Below, in pieces: positions 32,353 through 42,711 of a DNA stretch of 64,000 nt. A program made the position numbers and the translations under genes. Under the pieces are notes generated by a model. The model did not search any database. It worked only from the letters and a program-made list of their open reading frames with translations, and was not told the origin of the DNA. Within the stretch, counting starts at the first letter, position 1. Each line of letters opens with the position of its first letter. Source of the DNA: Nitratireductor mangrovi (lineage in GTDB: Bacteria > Pseudomonadota > Alphaproteobacteria > Rhizobiales > Rhizobiaceae); contig NZ_CP042301.2 of NCBI RefSeq assembly GCF_007922615.2, positions 3,456,001-3,520,000 of the forward strand. Reading direction: 5' to 3'.

Positions 32353-32748
32353 CTAGGGCACGAATCCGAAAACGAAGGCCAGCGGCAGGCCGGCCAGCAC
32401 CAGTTCGACGATCAGGCTGAACCAGTTGTAGAGCGTATTGCCCTTGTCGGACAGGATCGAGATCAGCCGCCCGAACGCGGTCAGCAGCCAGGAAACGCCG
32501 AGCGTCATGTAGATGAGCGGCTGTGCCAGCAGGATCGCGCAGATGCCGACGCCGAGATAGAAGCCGGACATCGTCGCGCGTGGCTCCGAAAGGGCTTCGG
32601 GATGTGCCGCGGTCGTCTCCAGACGCAAGATCCGCAGCGACAGGCGCGGCGCGAACAGCAACACCAGCCCGATCAGGACGGTGACGATCGCCGAACTCCA
32701 GGCGAGCCACTCACCCTGGCTGACCGGCATCGGAAAAGCGAAATCCAC
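32353..32748 (-). CDS. DUF4345-like small membrane protein
   Basis: A 131-residue protein with four predicted transmembrane helices (about 15-32, 58-80, 82-103 and 108-130). The central pattern GFYLGVGICAILLAQPL and the following WLLTAFGRLISILSDKGNTL look like DUF4345 proteins, whose function is unknown. It is divergent from the VOC-family gene with a 119-bp gap. The end reads into GC-rich sequence with no clear terminator. Confidence 0.65.
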   Translation of the reverse strand: MDFAFPMPVSQGEWLAWSSAIVTVLIGLVLLFAPRLSLRILRLETTAAHPEALSEPRATMSGFYLGVGICAILLAQPLIYMTLGVSWLLTAFGRLISILSDKGNTLYNWFSLIVELVLAGLPLAFVFGFVP

Positions 32749-32867
32749 GGCATCCCCTCCACATCGAATCGTGCGAGAGGATAGCCGCTGCGTCGCAAGC
32801 TGTCGCGTTGCCTATGTTCCGGCAAACAGTCGCGACAACTGAAAACACAAACGGAGGACGACGATCC

Positions 32868-33290
32868 ATGAAACCGAGGCTGAACGTGATCACCATCGGC
32901 GTCGACGATCTGGAGAAGTCGCTGCGCTTCTATCGCGACGGCATGGGATTGAAGACTGACGGCATCGTTGGCGCCGAGTTCGAGCATGGCGAGGTGGTGT
33001 TCATCGACCTCGGCCCGAGCCTCAGGCTCGCCCTCTTCCCGCGCAAGAGCATTGCGCATGACGCGGGCATCGATATCTCCTCTGCGAGCCCGACCGAATT
33101 CACCCTGGGCCACAATACCGCCAGCGCAGCGGAGGTCGACGCGGTCATGAAACAGGCCGAGGCCGCCGGCGCCAGGATCGTGAAGCCGGCACAAGAAACC
33201 TTCTGGGGCGGCTATGCCGGCTATTTCGCCGACCCCGACGGCCATCTCTGGGAGGCTGTCTACAATCCCGATCTGGTACCCGATGACTAA
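32868..33290 (+). CDS. VOC family (glyoxalase/bleomycin-resistance fold) protein
   Basis: A 140-residue vicinal-oxygen-chelate protein. Start ATG 32868 has GGAGGACGACGATCC upstream; an earlier in-frame ATG (32808) is less likely. The two half-folds begin MKPRLNVITIGVDDLEKSLR and TEFTLGHNTASAAEVDAVMK, with the family ending WGGYAGYFADPDGHLWEAVY. The final Glu and earlier residues could bind a metal. Substrate unknown; many such proteins act on small aldehydes or modify antibiotics. Confidence 0.85.
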   Translation: MKPRLNVITIGVDDLEKSLRFYRDGMGLKTDGIVGAEFEHGEVVFIDLGPSLRLALFPRKSIAHDAGIDISSASPTEFTLGHNTASAAEVDAVMKQAEAAGARIVKPAQETFWGGYAGYFADPDGHLWEAVYNPDLVPDD

Positions 33291-33326
33291 GCGAATCGGC
33301 CCGGCGTGCGATCGCGTTCTCTCACA

Positions 33327-33431
33327 TAGAGCGGTTCATCGTTTCACGGAATCGTCGAACGGCTCTGACCGCTCGTTTCTGCGCAATTCCGGACGGAAAA
33401 CCGGTTTCCACTTTTCCTGGAATTGCTCTTA
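33327..33431. repeat. Palindromic intergenic repeat of rhizobial type
   Basis: Two adjoining modules fill the gap between convergent genes. The first (from about 33328) is an imperfect palindrome, AGAGCGGTTCATCGTTTCAC continuing to a GAACGGCTCT-like right arm. The second (about 33381-33429) pairs GCAATTCCGGACGGAAAACC with the complement of CACTTTTCCTGGAATTGC. I recall closely similar elements scattered in Mesorhizobium and related genomes. It overlaps the stop codon of the next minus-strand gene. Confidence 0.7.
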
Positions 33432-33878
33432 GGCGCCGCAATCGCCCTCGAACGCCACCGTCTCCTCCCCGTAAGGTCCGCTGACGGCGATGGAGCCGGC
33501 GTAGCCGGTTGACTCGTACCCTTCCTCGCCCGCCTTCATGGTGACGACAACGTCGTGCGGCGCCTCGCCGAGGCTGCGGTAGTGCCGTGTCTCGCCCGCT
33601 GGCGTTTCCTCGCGCGAGACGAGCTCGAGTTGGCGCAACTGGTGACCGATCGCGGCGAACCCGGTTTCGGCATAAGGCTCGTGCAAGCCGTCCTTCTGTG
33701 TGAAGAACACAAAGCGCCAGCTTTCCGGATCGTTGAAATCGAAGCGATGGCCCAGGCGCCAGAAGGTGCAATAGCTGTCGATATAGGGCCAGTGAATGTC
33801 GGTGATCACGCTGGGCTGCGCCATGGCGGACATTGTCGTCAGCAACGCGGCCGCCGACGTTGCAAGGAAACGCGTCAT
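33429..33878 (-). CDS. Predicted secreted protein of unknown function
   Basis: Unrecognised protein of 149 residues from the ATG at 33878; an upstream TTG/GTG (33938) is possible. It has a clear signal peptide (MTRFLATSAAALLTTMSAMA, cleavage near residue 21). The mature part is mixed alpha/beta with aromatic residues (IHWPYIDSYCTFWRLGHRFD) and two cysteines, one near the start and one in the last residues (FEGDCGA), which could form a disulfide. GGGAGG lies upstream of the ATG. No family was recognised. Confidence 0.7.
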   Translation of the reverse strand: MTRFLATSAAALLTTMSAMAQPSVITDIHWPYIDSYCTFWRLGHRFDFNDPESWRFVFFTQKDGLHEPYAETGFAAIGHQLRQLELVSREETPAGETRHYRSLGEAPHDVVVTMKAGEEGYESTGYAGSIAVSGPYGEETVAFEGDCGA

Positions 33879-33977
33879 GAAATCCCCTCCCGAAACATCG
33901 GCAAGCGTGACAGAAGCTGGGAGCAATTCAAGCCGCACCCGCGGCAGCGGCGACGTCCGGACCGATTTCCGCAGGCC

Positions 33978-34331
33978 TCAGCGGTCATCCGCCGCCGGAA
34001 AGCCCGGCCGCGCCCGTGTCTCCGCCGGTGTCAGATGCTCGATCACCTGCACCTCGTCATCGAGTTCGATGCCGGGGTAGTGTTCGCGCATGCCGGCGAG
34101 CATGACCTGATCGGGCCATTCGTCCTGCCGTCCCACGAAAGCGGCCGCGTTGCGGAGCGGCATGGAGGTGATGCGCGTCACCCAGACGACCACCGTTCGG
34201 TCCGGATCGCCGGCGCAGACGTAGCACATGTAACCAGGGACGATCGGCGGCTCGCGCCAGCGTATGGTCGAGCGCTTGTCGCCGTTTTCGACCAGCGGGA
34301 ACAGTCGCGGCACGACCTCGAGCCGTTGCAT
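33978..34331 (-). CDS. ASCH-domain-like protein
   Basis: A 117-residue cytoplasmic protein. ATG 34331 is chosen since GAGGAAGAG lies just upstream. The start MQRLEVVPRLFPLVENGDKR followed by STIRWREPPIVPG resembles the ASCH fold (G-x-K-T-x-R-type nucleic-acid-binding signature, here GDKRSTIRW), and VVVWVTRITSMPL is a matching strand. Such proteins are thought to bind RNA, but the role is unknown. It lies 20 bp downstream of priA on the same strand and may be co-transcribed. Confidence 0.65.
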   Translation of the reverse strand: MQRLEVVPRLFPLVENGDKRSTIRWREPPIVPGYMCYVCAGDPDRTVVVWVTRITSMPLRNAAAFVGRQDEWPDQVMLAGMREHYPGIELDDEVQVIEHLTPAETRARPGFPAADDR

Positions 34332-34351
34332 GGGCTCTTCCTCGTTCGAAC

Positions 34352-36535
34352 TCAAAGAAAGCTCTGCGGATCGATGTCGACCTGCACCCGCACCGAGCCG
34401 CGCGGCCTGGGGGCGGCCGCAAGCATGGCGCGCGCAAAAGACTGCAGATCGGCGCGCTTGCCACCATGGACAAGCAGCCGGAACCGGTAACGCCCCCCGA
34501 TCAAAGCCAGTGGCGCCTCGGCGGGCCCCAACACCTGGATGTCGGCATTGGCGGGTGCTGCACGGCGGAGCGCCCTGGCGTGGCCTTCGGCCTCGCCGCG
34601 TGACACTGCGCTGACGATGATCCCGGCCAGCCGGCCGAAGGGCGGCAGGCCGGCGCGTTCGCGCTCGGCGGTTTCGCGCTCGTAGAAGGCTTCCGCGTCG
34701 CCGGAAACGATCGCCCGCATCACCGGGTGCTCTGGCTGGTAGGTCTGCAGCAGGCCGCGGCTTTTCTTGCCGGTCCGCCCGGCCCGGCCGGTGACCTGCG
34801 ACAGGAGCTGGAAGGTGCGCTCGGCGGCGCGCGGATCGCCATTGGCGAGCCCCAGATCGGCATCGACGACGCCGACGAGCGTCATGTTGGGAAAGTTGTG
34901 CCCCTTGGCGACCAGTTGCGTGCCGATGACGATGTCGGCCTCGCCCTTGGCAATCGCTTCGAGCTCGAGCCTAAGCCGCCGCACGCCGCCAAGCAGGTCG
35001 GAGGAAAGCACGATCGAACGCGCGTCGGGAAAATGCGCGACCACCTCCTCGGCGATGCGCTCCACGCCTGGACCGCAGGCGACCAGATGGTCGAGCGCGC
35101 CGCATGAGGGGCAGGCCTCGGGACGCGGCTCGGCATGGCCGCACTGATGGCAGACAATCTGGCCGCGAAACCGATGCTCGACCAGCCAGCTCGAACAGTC
35201 CGGGCATTGGAAGCGGTGGCCGCAGACGCGGCACAAGGTCAAAGGCGCGTAGCCGCGACGGTTGAGAAAGAGCAGCGCCTGCTCGCCACGATCGAGTGTC
35301 TTTGCCACCGCCTCGATCAGGAGCGGCGACAGGAACCCCCCACGCACCGGCGGCGCCTTGCGCATGTCGATGGTCGCGAGTTCCGGCAGCGAGGCATCGG
35401 CGAAACGCGCCGGCAGCAGCACGCGTCCATAGCGGTCCTGAAGAGCGTTGACGCGGCTTTCAAGCGATGGGGTCGCCGAAGCAAGAATCACCGGGAAGCC
35501 GCCGATATGGCCGCGCACCACGGCCATGTCGCGCGCATTGTAGCAGACGCGTTCCTCCTGCTTGTAGGAGGGATCGTGTTCCTCGTCGACGACGATCAGG
35601 CCGAGATCGGCAAATGGCAGGAACAGCGCCGAGCGGGCGCCGGCCACCACCTTGACGCTCCTTTCGGCGACCTGCCGCCAGACACGCTCGCGCATGCGCG
35701 GGGCGACGTCGGAGTGCCATTCGGCCGGCTTGGTTCCGAACCGGTCCTGGAAACGCTCCAGGAAGGCGTGGGTGAGCGCGATCTCGGGTAAGAGGATGAG
35801 CACCTGCCGCCCCTTGTCGAGCGCTGCCGCCACCGCCTCGAAATAGGCTTCCGTCTTGCCGGAGCCGGTGACACCGTCGATCAGCGTCACTGAAAAGCCG
35901 CCGGCCTCGACGCGCTCCCGCATGGTGCGCGCGGCCGCGCTCTGGTCGGGGGTGAGTTCGGGAACGGCAAAGCCGGTATCGGGCTCGGCGACCACCGGAC
36001 GCGGTGGCAGAAGCACGTCCTCGAAGACCCCTTGTGCCTTCAGCCCGTCGATGACCGTGGACGAAACACCCGCTGCACGCGCCAGCCCCGGGCGCGTCCA
36101 GGCCGCGCCGGGCTCGGCGAGTTCGAGCACGCGATGGCGGGCCGCCGTCATGCGGTCGGGCCGCAGCTCGGTACGGACTATTCCCTCGATCAGCGGTTCA
36201 GGATCGAGTGCAGCCGGCGCGCGCAGGAACATGCGCGCCACCAGGCCGGGCGGCGTCAGCGTGTAGGCGGCGATCCATTCGATGAAGCGCAACGCGTCGT
36301 CGCCGAGAGGCGGGCAATCGAAGATGGCCGAGATCGATCGCAGCTTCGCCGGATCGACATCGCCGCCGGTCCCCCTGCCGACGATGCCGGCCACCTCGCG
36401 CGGTCCAAGCGGCACGCGCACGATGGCGCCGGGGCGAACGCTTTCGCCATCCGGCACGGCGTAGGAATAGGGCGTTTCCGTCGGCACCGGCACCAGCACC
36501 GGTACGACACGCCGGACCGGCGAATCTTGCTTCAT
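34352..36535 (-). CDS. priA: Primosomal helicase PriA
   Basis: Restarts stalled replication forks: binds forked DNA, unwinds it and loads the primosome. The 727-residue protein has the N-terminal fork-binding domain (VRRVVPVLVPVPTETPYSYA), Walker A GVTGSGKTEAYF, the DEEH box VDEEHDPSYKQ, and paired zinc-binding cysteines (CRVCGHRFQCPDC and CHQCGHAEPRPEACPSCG). Motifs V and VI follow (IGTQLVAKGHNFPNMTLVGV, QVTGRAGR). Length is normal. Confidence 0.97.
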   Translation of the reverse strand: MKQDSPVRRVVPVLVPVPTETPYSYAVPDGESVRPGAIVRVPLGPREVAGIVGRGTGGDVDPAKLRSISAIFDCPPLGDDALRFIEWIAAYTLTPPGLVARMFLRAPAALDPEPLIEGIVRTELRPDRMTAARHRVLELAEPGAAWTRPGLARAAGVSSTVIDGLKAQGVFEDVLLPPRPVVAEPDTGFAVPELTPDQSAAARTMRERVEAGGFSVTLIDGVTGSGKTEAYFEAVAAALDKGRQVLILLPEIALTHAFLERFQDRFGTKPAEWHSDVAPRMRERVWRQVAERSVKVVAGARSALFLPFADLGLIVVDEEHDPSYKQEERVCYNARDMAVVRGHIGGFPVILASATPSLESRVNALQDRYGRVLLPARFADASLPELATIDMRKAPPVRGGFLSPLLIEAVAKTLDRGEQALLFLNRRGYAPLTLCRVCGHRFQCPDCSSWLVEHRFRGQIVCHQCGHAEPRPEACPSCGALDHLVACGPGVERIAEEVVAHFPDARSIVLSSDLLGGVRRLRLELEAIAKGEADIVIGTQLVAKGHNFPNMTLVGVVDADLGLANGDPRAAERTFQLLSQVTGRAGRTGKKSRGLLQTYQPEHPVMRAIVSGDAEAFYERETAERERAGLPPFGRLAGIIVSAVSRGEAEGHARALRRAAPANADIQVLGPAEAPLALIGGRYRFRLLVHGGKRADLQSFARAMLAAAPRPRGSVRVQVDIDPQSFL

Positions 36536-36629
36536 CGGTCGTGACCTTGCCTCGACTTTGGTCTAGAGCAAAGTCCGACACGCGCGGGACCAGCCGCCGC
36601 CCTAGGAAATAGGCCCGAGGAGACCGGAA

Positions 36630-37283
36630 ATGAAGTTCTTTGTCGACACCGCCGACGTCAAGGAGATCAGCGAGCTCAACGCGCTCGGCCTGCTCGACGG
36701 CGTCACCACCAACCCGTCGCTGATCATGAAGGCGGGCCGCGACATCATCGAGGTGACCAAGGAAATCTGCGACATCGTCGACGGTCCCGTTTCCGCCGAA
36801 GTGACCGCCACCGAATACGACGCCATGATGAAAGAGGCAGCGGTTCTTTCGAAGATCGCCGACAATATCTGCATCAAGGTGCCACTGACCTTCGACGGGC
36901 TGAAGGCCTGCAAGGCGCTCACCTCGGACGGCCGCAAGGTCAATGTGACGCTGTGCTTCGCCGCCAACCAGGCGCTGCTGGCCGCCAAGGCGGGCGCAAC
37001 CTTCATCTCGCCCTTCATCGGCCGCATCGACGACATGGGCATCGACGGCATGGAACTGATCTCGGAGATCCGCACGATCTACGACAATTACGATTTCAAG
37101 ACCGAAATCCTCGCGGCCTCGATCCGCACCGTGAACCACGTGAAGCAGGCCGCACTGATCGGCGCCGACGTGGCCACCGTGCCGCCAGCGACGCTGCGTG
37201 CTCTGGTCAAGCACCCGCTGACCGACAAGGGGCTTGATGCCTTCCTCGCCGACTGGGCAAAGACCGGGCAGAAGATCGGCTGA
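36630..37283 (+). CDS. fsa: Fructose-6-phosphate aldolase/TalC-type transaldolase
   Basis: Class I aldolase of the small transaldolase family, 217 residues. Start [20 protein letters not shown] is diagnostic, as are [14 protein letters not shown], the Schiff-base lysine in ICIKVPLT (about residue 85), [20 protein letters not shown] and [27 protein letters not shown] precedes the ATG. Whether it acts as transaldolase or as fructose-6-phosphate aldolase cannot be decided by eye. It is divergent from priA and convergent with the acyltransferase (six-base gap). Confidence 0.93.
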   Translation: MKFFVDTADVKEISELNALGLLDGVTTNPSLIMKAGRDIIEVTKEICDIVDGPVSAEVTATEYDAMMKEAAVLSKIADNICIKVPLTFDGLKACKALTSDGRKVNVTLCFAANQALLAAKAGATFISPFIGRIDDMGIDGMELISEIRTIYDNYDFKTEILAASIRTVNHVKQAALIGADVATVPPATLRALVKHPLTDKGLDAFLADWAKTGQKIG

Positions 37284-37289
37284 CGCGGT

Positions 37290-38207
37290 TCAGGCCGGTA
37301 CGCGGGCCGTGAATTCGGCCCGCGGGTCGGCGGCCAGCGCAAAAACCGTGTGATCCTGCAACCGCGCGGTAACATCGGCCGCATCGCCGTCGAGGTCAGC
37401 CGGTGCGACCGGCTTGCCGAAGGTGATCGAGAAGTGGAACCGCTTCTTGTTGAGGAGTTCGTGGAACAGCGTCATGTCACGCAACTCCGTCGAGTGCTTG
37501 GCCAGGAAATAGAACAGCCCTGAATTGCGAGCCGTGATGTGGACCGGCACGATCGGCGTCTCAAACCGCCGCGCCAGTGTCACCGCCGAGGGCTGCCAGG
37601 GCCGTTCGGTCAACCGGCCGGCGTGCCAATAGGCGATCCGGCCGGCGGGAAAGAGCACGATCGCGCGCTGCGCGGCGAAGGCGCGTGCGGTCATCTCCAG
37701 CGTGTCGCGGCTCTTGGCGTGCGACTTCTCGCCGGCGCGCCATTCGACAGGGATGATGACGTCTCGAAAACCCTGCGCCACGCGCAAGGCATCACGATTG
37801 GCAAAGAAGGCGATATCCTCACGATAACGCTTGAGCGCATCGTACATCGCAATGCCGTCAGCGATCCCGGTCGGGTGATTCGGCGCAACGATCACCGAGC
37901 CTTCGCGCGGCAGATGCTCGAGGCCGCTCACCTCAAGGTCAAGCGACAGGAGCTCGCTGATATGTTCGAACGCGTCGCGGCCAGCCATCGGCGCGATACG
38001 GTCGGCCATACGTACCGCTTCGCCATAGTGAAAAAGCCGGTAAAGCAGTGGCTTGAACATCGGCCACAGAGGGTGGCGGGAAAGGTTGACTGTCCGCTCC
38101 TCGATCAACTGGTCGATGATGTGGCCCTGACTGGTAGGAACGAGGCCGTAGAGCGAGCGCCCGCCGAAAAGTCTGGCGATCGAGGACGGTGACGTCGGCA
38201 TATCCAT
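37290..38207 (-). CDS. Lysophospholipid acyltransferase family protein
   Basis: Predicted membrane-associated PlsC-type acyltransferase of about 305 residues. Start ATG 38207 has GGAG nine bases upstream; ATG 38213 or 38276 are alternatives. The active-site histidine lies in VIVAPNHPTGIADGIA (H-x5-D type rather than the standard H-x4-D), with the second motif FANRDALRVAQGFRDVIIPV and the third VLFPAGRIAYWHAGRL. Substrate not known; phospholipid or ornithine-lipid synthesis are possible roles. Confidence 0.85.
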   Translation of the reverse strand: MDMPTSPSSIARLFGGRSLYGLVPTSQGHIIDQLIEERTVNLSRHPLWPMFKPLLYRLFHYGEAVRMADRIAPMAGRDAFEHISELLSLDLEVSGLEHLPREGSVIVAPNHPTGIADGIAMYDALKRYREDIAFFANRDALRVAQGFRDVIIPVEWRAGEKSHAKSRDTLEMTARAFAAQRAIVLFPAGRIAYWHAGRLTERPWQPSAVTLARRFETPIVPVHITARNSGLFYFLAKHSTELRDMTLFHELLNKKRFHFSITFGKPVAPADLDGDAADVTARLQDHTVFALAADPRAEFTARVPA

Positions 38208-38304
38208 GGTCATCCACTCCGGTCGGCCCTGTGTGGCCAATCTCTGTGACGCAAGAATGACGCCCCCGAAGCCCACCTGTCCGCTGCCGACAGGAAATCA
38301 ACGC

Positions 38305-38874
38305 TCAACTTGAAGGAAGGTTCTCCAGATCCTGCAGAACGGCCAGCTTCATGAACTCCGCCAGTTCGCGCGCTGCCCTGTTTTCCGCGTCGCGCTCGGC
38401 GCGCAATGCCGCGAATTCCTGCCGCGGCTTGTCGAATGAAGCCGTGGCGGAGCGCTTGCCGCGCGCCACGACATCGCCCGTCTCGGCATCGATCAGCTTG
38501 TAGACGGAGGTCATGACGACCGCGCCGGCGGTCGGCTCGTTTTCCAGAACCACCTGTACTGATGCCGAGGAGCGCACATAGGAGGTCACGCCGAGGTCGA
38601 GCACATATTGCGGCGAAGAAAGCTCGCCGGCGCCGCCATTCAAGCCGAAGATCAGGTGGTTGCGGACCTCCTGCGCGTAGCGCGTGGAGACCTGCTTGAC
38701 CGAGATCGAGGCCAGCCTGGCCGTGCTACCGCCATCGACCGACGACGAGATGTCGCCGTAGAGCGGCCGCACCGTGCAGGCCGACCCGGCAAAGGCCATG
38801 GCAAGCACCATGGCGAGGATCACGTTTCGGGCGATCCCGCCGAGGGAATGTGTGTGGCGCTCAAGCGACGACAT
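38305..38874 (-). CDS. lptE: LPS-assembly lipoprotein LptE-like
   Basis: Outer-membrane lipoprotein that plugs LptD and assists LPS insertion. The 189-residue precursor has an N-terminal hydrophobic signal ending AMAFAGSAC, with the acylated Cys at about residue 33. The mature domain starts [12 protein letters not shown], typical for alphaproteobacterial LptE. Its start overlaps the leuS 3' end by 14 bases, the order leuS-lptE seen in many proteobacteria, so they are co-transcribed. Family similarity is moderate. Confidence 0.85.
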   Translation of the reverse strand: MSSLERHTHSLGGIARNVILAMVLAMAFAGSACTVRPLYGDISSSVDGGSTARLASISVKQVSTRYAQEVRNHLIFGLNGGAGELSSPQYVLDLGVTSYVRSSASVQVVLENEPTAGAVVMTSVYKLIDAETGDVVARGKRSATASFDKPRQEFAALRAERDAENRAARELAEFMKLAVLQDLENLPSS

Positions 38875-41494
38875 TGACGATCCTCTGCGGAACGACGATC
38901 ACCTTGCGCGGAGCCTTGCCGTCGAGCGCCTTGCGGACGATATCGAGCTCGAGCACCGCCGTTTCGACGGCAGCTTGATCTGCGTCGCGCGCAATTGTCA
39001 AATCACCACGCTTCCTGCCGTTGATCTGGACCGGATAGGTAAACTGGTCGTCCACCACCAGAGCCGGATCGAAACCGGGCCAGCCCTGCTCGGCGGCCAT
39101 ACCGGTTCCGCCCAGCGCCGCCCGGCACTCCTCGGCCAGGTGCGGCATCATCGGCGCGATCATGGCGACAAGCATGTCGACCGCCTCGCGCAAGGCCGGC
39201 GCCTTCTCCGGAGCTAGTGTGCCCTCTGCCGCCTGGTTGAGCGGTTCCTGCAGCGCATTGGTCAACTCGTAGAGGCGCGCCACCGCCTTGTTGAAGGACA
39301 GCTTCTCGATGTCCTCGCCGACCGCTTTCAGCGCCTTGTGCGCGGCCTTCGAGATCGCCGCGCCCTCGCCGTCTCGCGCCGTCGCCGGCGCGGTCTTCGA
39401 AAGCTGCGGCGCCGCGCCCGAGGTCAACCGCCACAGGCGCTGCACAAAGCGGTGCGCGCCTTCCACCCCCGCCTCGGTCCAGATCACGTCGCGGTCCGGC
39501 GGCGAATCCGAAAGCATGAACCAGCGGGCGGTGTCGGCGCCGTAACTGGCAATGATGTCATCGGGATCGACGACGTTCTTGCGCGACTTCGACATTTTCT
39601 CGATCGGGCCGATCGTCAGCGGCTCGCCGGTCGCCAGAAGCGTCGCGCTGCGCTTGCCGTCGGCCTCCTCGACCTTGACCTCGGCCGGTGTGACCCAACC
39701 CTGCGGCCCCTTGTAAGTTTCGTGCACCACCATGCCCTGGGTGAAGAGCCCGGCGAAAGGCTCCTCGACCGTATTGACATGGCCGGTCGCCTTCATCGCC
39801 CGCGAGAAGAACCGCGAATAGAGCAAGTGCAGGATCGCGTGCTCGATGCCGCCGATATACTGGTCGACAGGGAGCCAGCCGTTCTTGCCGTCGACATAGT
39901 CGAGGGTTGTCGGCTGGTCCTCGTTCCATGGGTCGGTGAAGCGCGCGAAATACCAGGACGAGTCGACGAAGGTGTCCATCGTGTCGGTGTCCCGGCGCGC
40001 CTCGCCACCGCATTGCGGACAGGCGACGTTCTTCCAGGTCGGGTGGTGATCGAGCGGGTTGCCGGGCCGGTCGAAGGAGACGTCCGTCGGCAGTTCGATC
40101 GGCAGTTGCGAATCGGGCACCGGCACCGCCCCGCACGCCTCGCAGTGGATGACGGGGATCGGGCAGCCCCAATAACGCTGACGCGAGATCAGCCAGTCCC
40201 GCAGCCGGAACTGCACCTTGCGCTCAGCCATCGGCCGGTTGCCGATCGAGATCTTCTCCAGCCGGTCGGCGACATCGTCGAAAGCGGCTTGCGGCTTCAT
40301 GCCGTCGAGGAAGCGCGAATTGATCATCACGCCGTCATCGACATAGGCCTCGTCGATGATCTGGAAGGTCGCGGCGTCAGCGTTCTCCGGCATGACCACC
40401 GGCACCACCGGCAGGCCGTATTTGTTGGCGAAGTCGAGGTCGCGCTGATCGCCCGAAGGGCAGCCGAAGATGGCGCCGGTGCCGTAGTCCATGAGCACGA
40501 AATTCGCGACATAGACCGGCAGCGTCCAGCTGTCGTCGAAAGGATGCACGACCCGGATGCCGGTGTCGAAGCCCTTCTTTTCGGCGGTCTCGATCGCCGC
40601 GGCCGAGGTACCGCTGCGGCGTATTTCCTCGATGAAGGCGGCGAGTTCCGGGTTGTTCGCGGCCGCCTTCTTGGCCAACGGATGATCGGCAGCGATGGCC
40701 ATGAAGGAGGCGCCGAAGATCGTATCCGGCCGTGTGGTGTAGACCTCCAATTCGTTTTCGCCGGCCGGCGCCGTGCCGGCAGCCAGGGGCCAGCGGATCA
40801 ACAATCCCTCCGAACGGCCGATCCAGTTCTGCTGCATGACGCGGACCTTTTCGGGCCAGCGGTCGAGCGCTTCGAGCCCGTCCAGCAATTCCTGGTTCAT
40901 GGCCGTGATCTTGAAGAACCATTGCGTCAGATCGCGCTGCTCGACCGGAGCGCCGGAGCGCCAGCCGCGGCCGTCGATCACCTGCTCGTTGGCGAGCACC
41001 GTCATGTCGACCGGGTCCCAGTTGACCTTGGCCGAGCGGCGCTCCACCAGCCCGGCCCTCCAGAAGTCAAGGAACATCTTCTGCTGGTGCTTGTAATAGG
41101 CCGGGTCGCAGGTCGCGAATTCGCGCGCCCAGTCGAGCGACAGGCCCATCGTCTTCAACTGGCCCTTCATCGTGTCGATGTTGGCATAGGTCCAGTCGCG
41201 CGGATTGACCTTGTTGTCGCGCGCGGCGTTCTCGGCCGGCAAACCGAACGCATCCCAGCCCATCGGGTGTAAAACGTTGTGGCCGGTGGCGCGCTTGTAG
41301 CGGGCCACGACATCGCCCATCGTGTAGTTGCGCACATGCCCCATATGGATGCGGCCAGAGGGGTAGGGAAACATCTCCAGCACGTAATATTTCGGCCGTG
41401 GATCGTCGTTCGCGGTCTCGAAAAGCCTGGCTTCGGTCCACGCCTTCTGCCAGCGGGGTTCGGAGACACGTGGATTGTATCGCTCGGTTGCCAT
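38861..41494 (-). CDS. leuS: Leucyl-tRNA synthetase
   Basis: Charges tRNA-Leu, 877 residues. The start [20 protein letters not shown] is the usual N-terminus (a longer in-frame extension to 41596 is ignored). The HIGH motif is [20 protein letters not shown] and the KMSKS motif is [14 protein letters not shown]. The zinc-like cysteine pairs CEACG and CPQCGG, the editing domain and the C-terminal anticodon region are all present. It is co-transcribed with lptE and divergent from yggS. Confidence 0.98.
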   Translation of the reverse strand: MATERYNPRVSEPRWQKAWTEARLFETANDDPRPKYYVLEMFPYPSGRIHMGHVRNYTMGDVVARYKRATGHNVLHPMGWDAFGLPAENAARDNKVNPRDWTYANIDTMKGQLKTMGLSLDWAREFATCDPAYYKHQQKMFLDFWRAGLVERRSAKVNWDPVDMTVLANEQVIDGRGWRSGAPVEQRDLTQWFFKITAMNQELLDGLEALDRWPEKVRVMQQNWIGRSEGLLIRWPLAAGTAPAGENELEVYTTRPDTIFGASFMAIAADHPLAKKAAANNPELAAFIEEIRRSGTSAAAIETAEKKGFDTGIRVVHPFDDSWTLPVYVANFVLMDYGTGAIFGCPSGDQRDLDFANKYGLPVVPVVMPENADAATFQIIDEAYVDDGVMINSRFLDGMKPQAAFDDVADRLEKISIGNRPMAERKVQFRLRDWLISRQRYWGCPIPVIHCEACGAVPVPDSQLPIELPTDVSFDRPGNPLDHHPTWKNVACPQCGGEARRDTDTMDTFVDSSWYFARFTDPWNEDQPTTLDYVDGKNGWLPVDQYIGGIEHAILHLLYSRFFSRAMKATGHVNTVEEPFAGLFTQGMVVHETYKGPQGWVTPAEVKVEEADGKRSATLLATGEPLTIGPIEKMSKSRKNVVDPDDIIASYGADTARWFMLSDSPPDRDVIWTEAGVEGAHRFVQRLWRLTSGAAPQLSKTAPATARDGEGAAISKAAHKALKAVGEDIEKLSFNKAVARLYELTNALQEPLNQAAEGTLAPEKAPALREAVDMLVAMIAPMMPHLAEECRAALGGTGMAAEQGWPGFDPALVVDDQFTYPVQINGRKRGDLTIARDADQAAVETAVLELDIVRKALDGKAPRKVIVVPQRIVNVVA

Positions 41495-41613
41495 GACCGG
41501 TTTTTCACTTAAGAGGAGGGCTGGAATGTGCCGGGGCGGACCTTCACCATGGTTTTCGCGAAGCGTCAACTCCGCCGGCGATGCCGGCGCGGCCAAACTG
41601 CAAGGGTGTTGCC

Positions 41614-42276
41614 ATGACGGATGCGACCGAGCGCCTGGCGAAGGTAAGGGCCGAAATCGCCCGTGCCGAGCAGGAGGCGGGGCGGCCAGCCGGGTCGGTC
41701 ACGCTGGTCGCCGTCTCCAAGACGTTCGACGCCGAAGCGATCCGCCCGGTGATCGGTGCCGGACAGCGCGTCTTCGGAGAAAACCGCGTCCAGGAGGCGC
41801 AAGCCAAATGGCCGGCACTCAAGGCGGATCATGCCGACATCGAACTGCACCTGATCGGCCCCTTGCAATCCAACAAGACCGGCGACGCCGTGGCGCTTTT
41901 CGACGTGATCGAGACGGTCGACCGCGACAAGATCGCCGCCGAGATCGCCAAGGAGATCAAGAAGCAGGGGCGCATCCCTCGGCTCTACGTCCAGGTGAAT
42001 ACCGGAGCCGAGCCTCAGAAGGCCGGGATAGATCCGCGTGAGGCGAAGACGTTCGTCACACGCTGCCGCGATGTCCACCGGCTCGAAGTCGAGGGGCTGA
42101 TGTGCATTCCGCCCTTTAACGAGAACCCCGGCCCGCATTTCGCCCTGCTGGCGAAGATCGCCGTCGAGGCGGGCCTCGATCGGCTCTCCATGGGCATGTC
42201 GGCCGATTTCGAGACCGCCATCGCCTTCGGCGCGACCAGCGTCAGGGTCGGCTCGGCGATCTTCGGCGCACGCTGA
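41614..42276 (+). CDS. yggS: YggS-family PLP homeostasis protein
   Basis: Pyridoxal-phosphate-binding protein involved in vitamin B6 and amino-acid homeostasis, 220 residues from ATG 41614 with AAGGG upstream. The PLP lysine lies in [13 protein letters not shown], followed by [38 protein letters not shown] and [13 protein letters not shown]. All are typical of the PROSC/YggS family. It is divergent from leuS, a pairing seen in several alphaproteobacteria. Confidence 0.93.
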   Translation: MTDATERLAKVRAEIARAEQEAGRPAGSVTLVAVSKTFDAEAIRPVIGAGQRVFGENRVQEAQAKWPALKADHADIELHLIGPLQSNKTGDAVALFDVIETVDRDKIAAEIAKEIKKQGRIPRLYVQVNTGAEPQKAGIDPREAKTFVTRCRDVHRLEVEGLMCIPPFNENPGPHFALLAKIAVEAGLDRLSMGMSADFETAIAFGATSVRVGSAIFGAR

Positions 42277-42327
42277 CCTGGCCGGAAACCCCCGCCGCAA
42301 TCGCGCGCGGGCGGGCGTCGGACAGCG

Positions 42328-42711
42328 TCAGGCTGCCTCGGGCGTGCGCCGCGACTGCATGAGAGCGACCAGCAGAAACAGAAGCATCGATAGCAGGATT
42401 ATCACCGAGCCGGCCTTTGCCAGCCCTTCCCCCTCGCCGCGCAGGGCGAAGACGATGCCCGGAGTCAGCACGATGACGCCGAGATGGGCAAGTAGCACCT
42501 GCGCCCTGGCCAGCCAGCCGTCGGCGGCACCCGGAAAGATCGAATAGAACGCCCCGTAAAGCGCCAGCGAGGCCCAGCCGAGCAGGTTGAGATGTCCGTG
42601 CGCCGGCGCCAGGCTGTGATCGCCGGTGGCCGACATAACGATGCCGAAGATCATGCCGAGCGATGCGTAGATCGCGGCGCCGATCCAGCAGGCCTTGGAA
42701 AGCGTGTTCAT
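42328..42711 (-). CDS. Small four-helix membrane protein with His motif
   Basis: A 127-residue membrane protein with four helices. Between helices 1 and 2 lies HSLAPAHGHLNLLGWASLAL, a histidine cluster resembling heme-copper-oxidase subunit I-like fragments, which suggests heme or metal binding but is not proof. It directly abuts the cupin gene (stop and start codons adjacent, TAG ATG), so the two are almost certainly co-transcribed and probably functionally related. Function unknown. Confidence 0.7.
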   Translation of the reverse strand: MNTLSKACWIGAAIYASLGMIFGIVMSATGDHSLAPAHGHLNLLGWASLALYGAFYSIFPGAADGWLARAQVLLAHLGVIVLTPGIVFALRGEGEGLAKAGSVIILLSMLLFLLVALMQSRRTPEAA

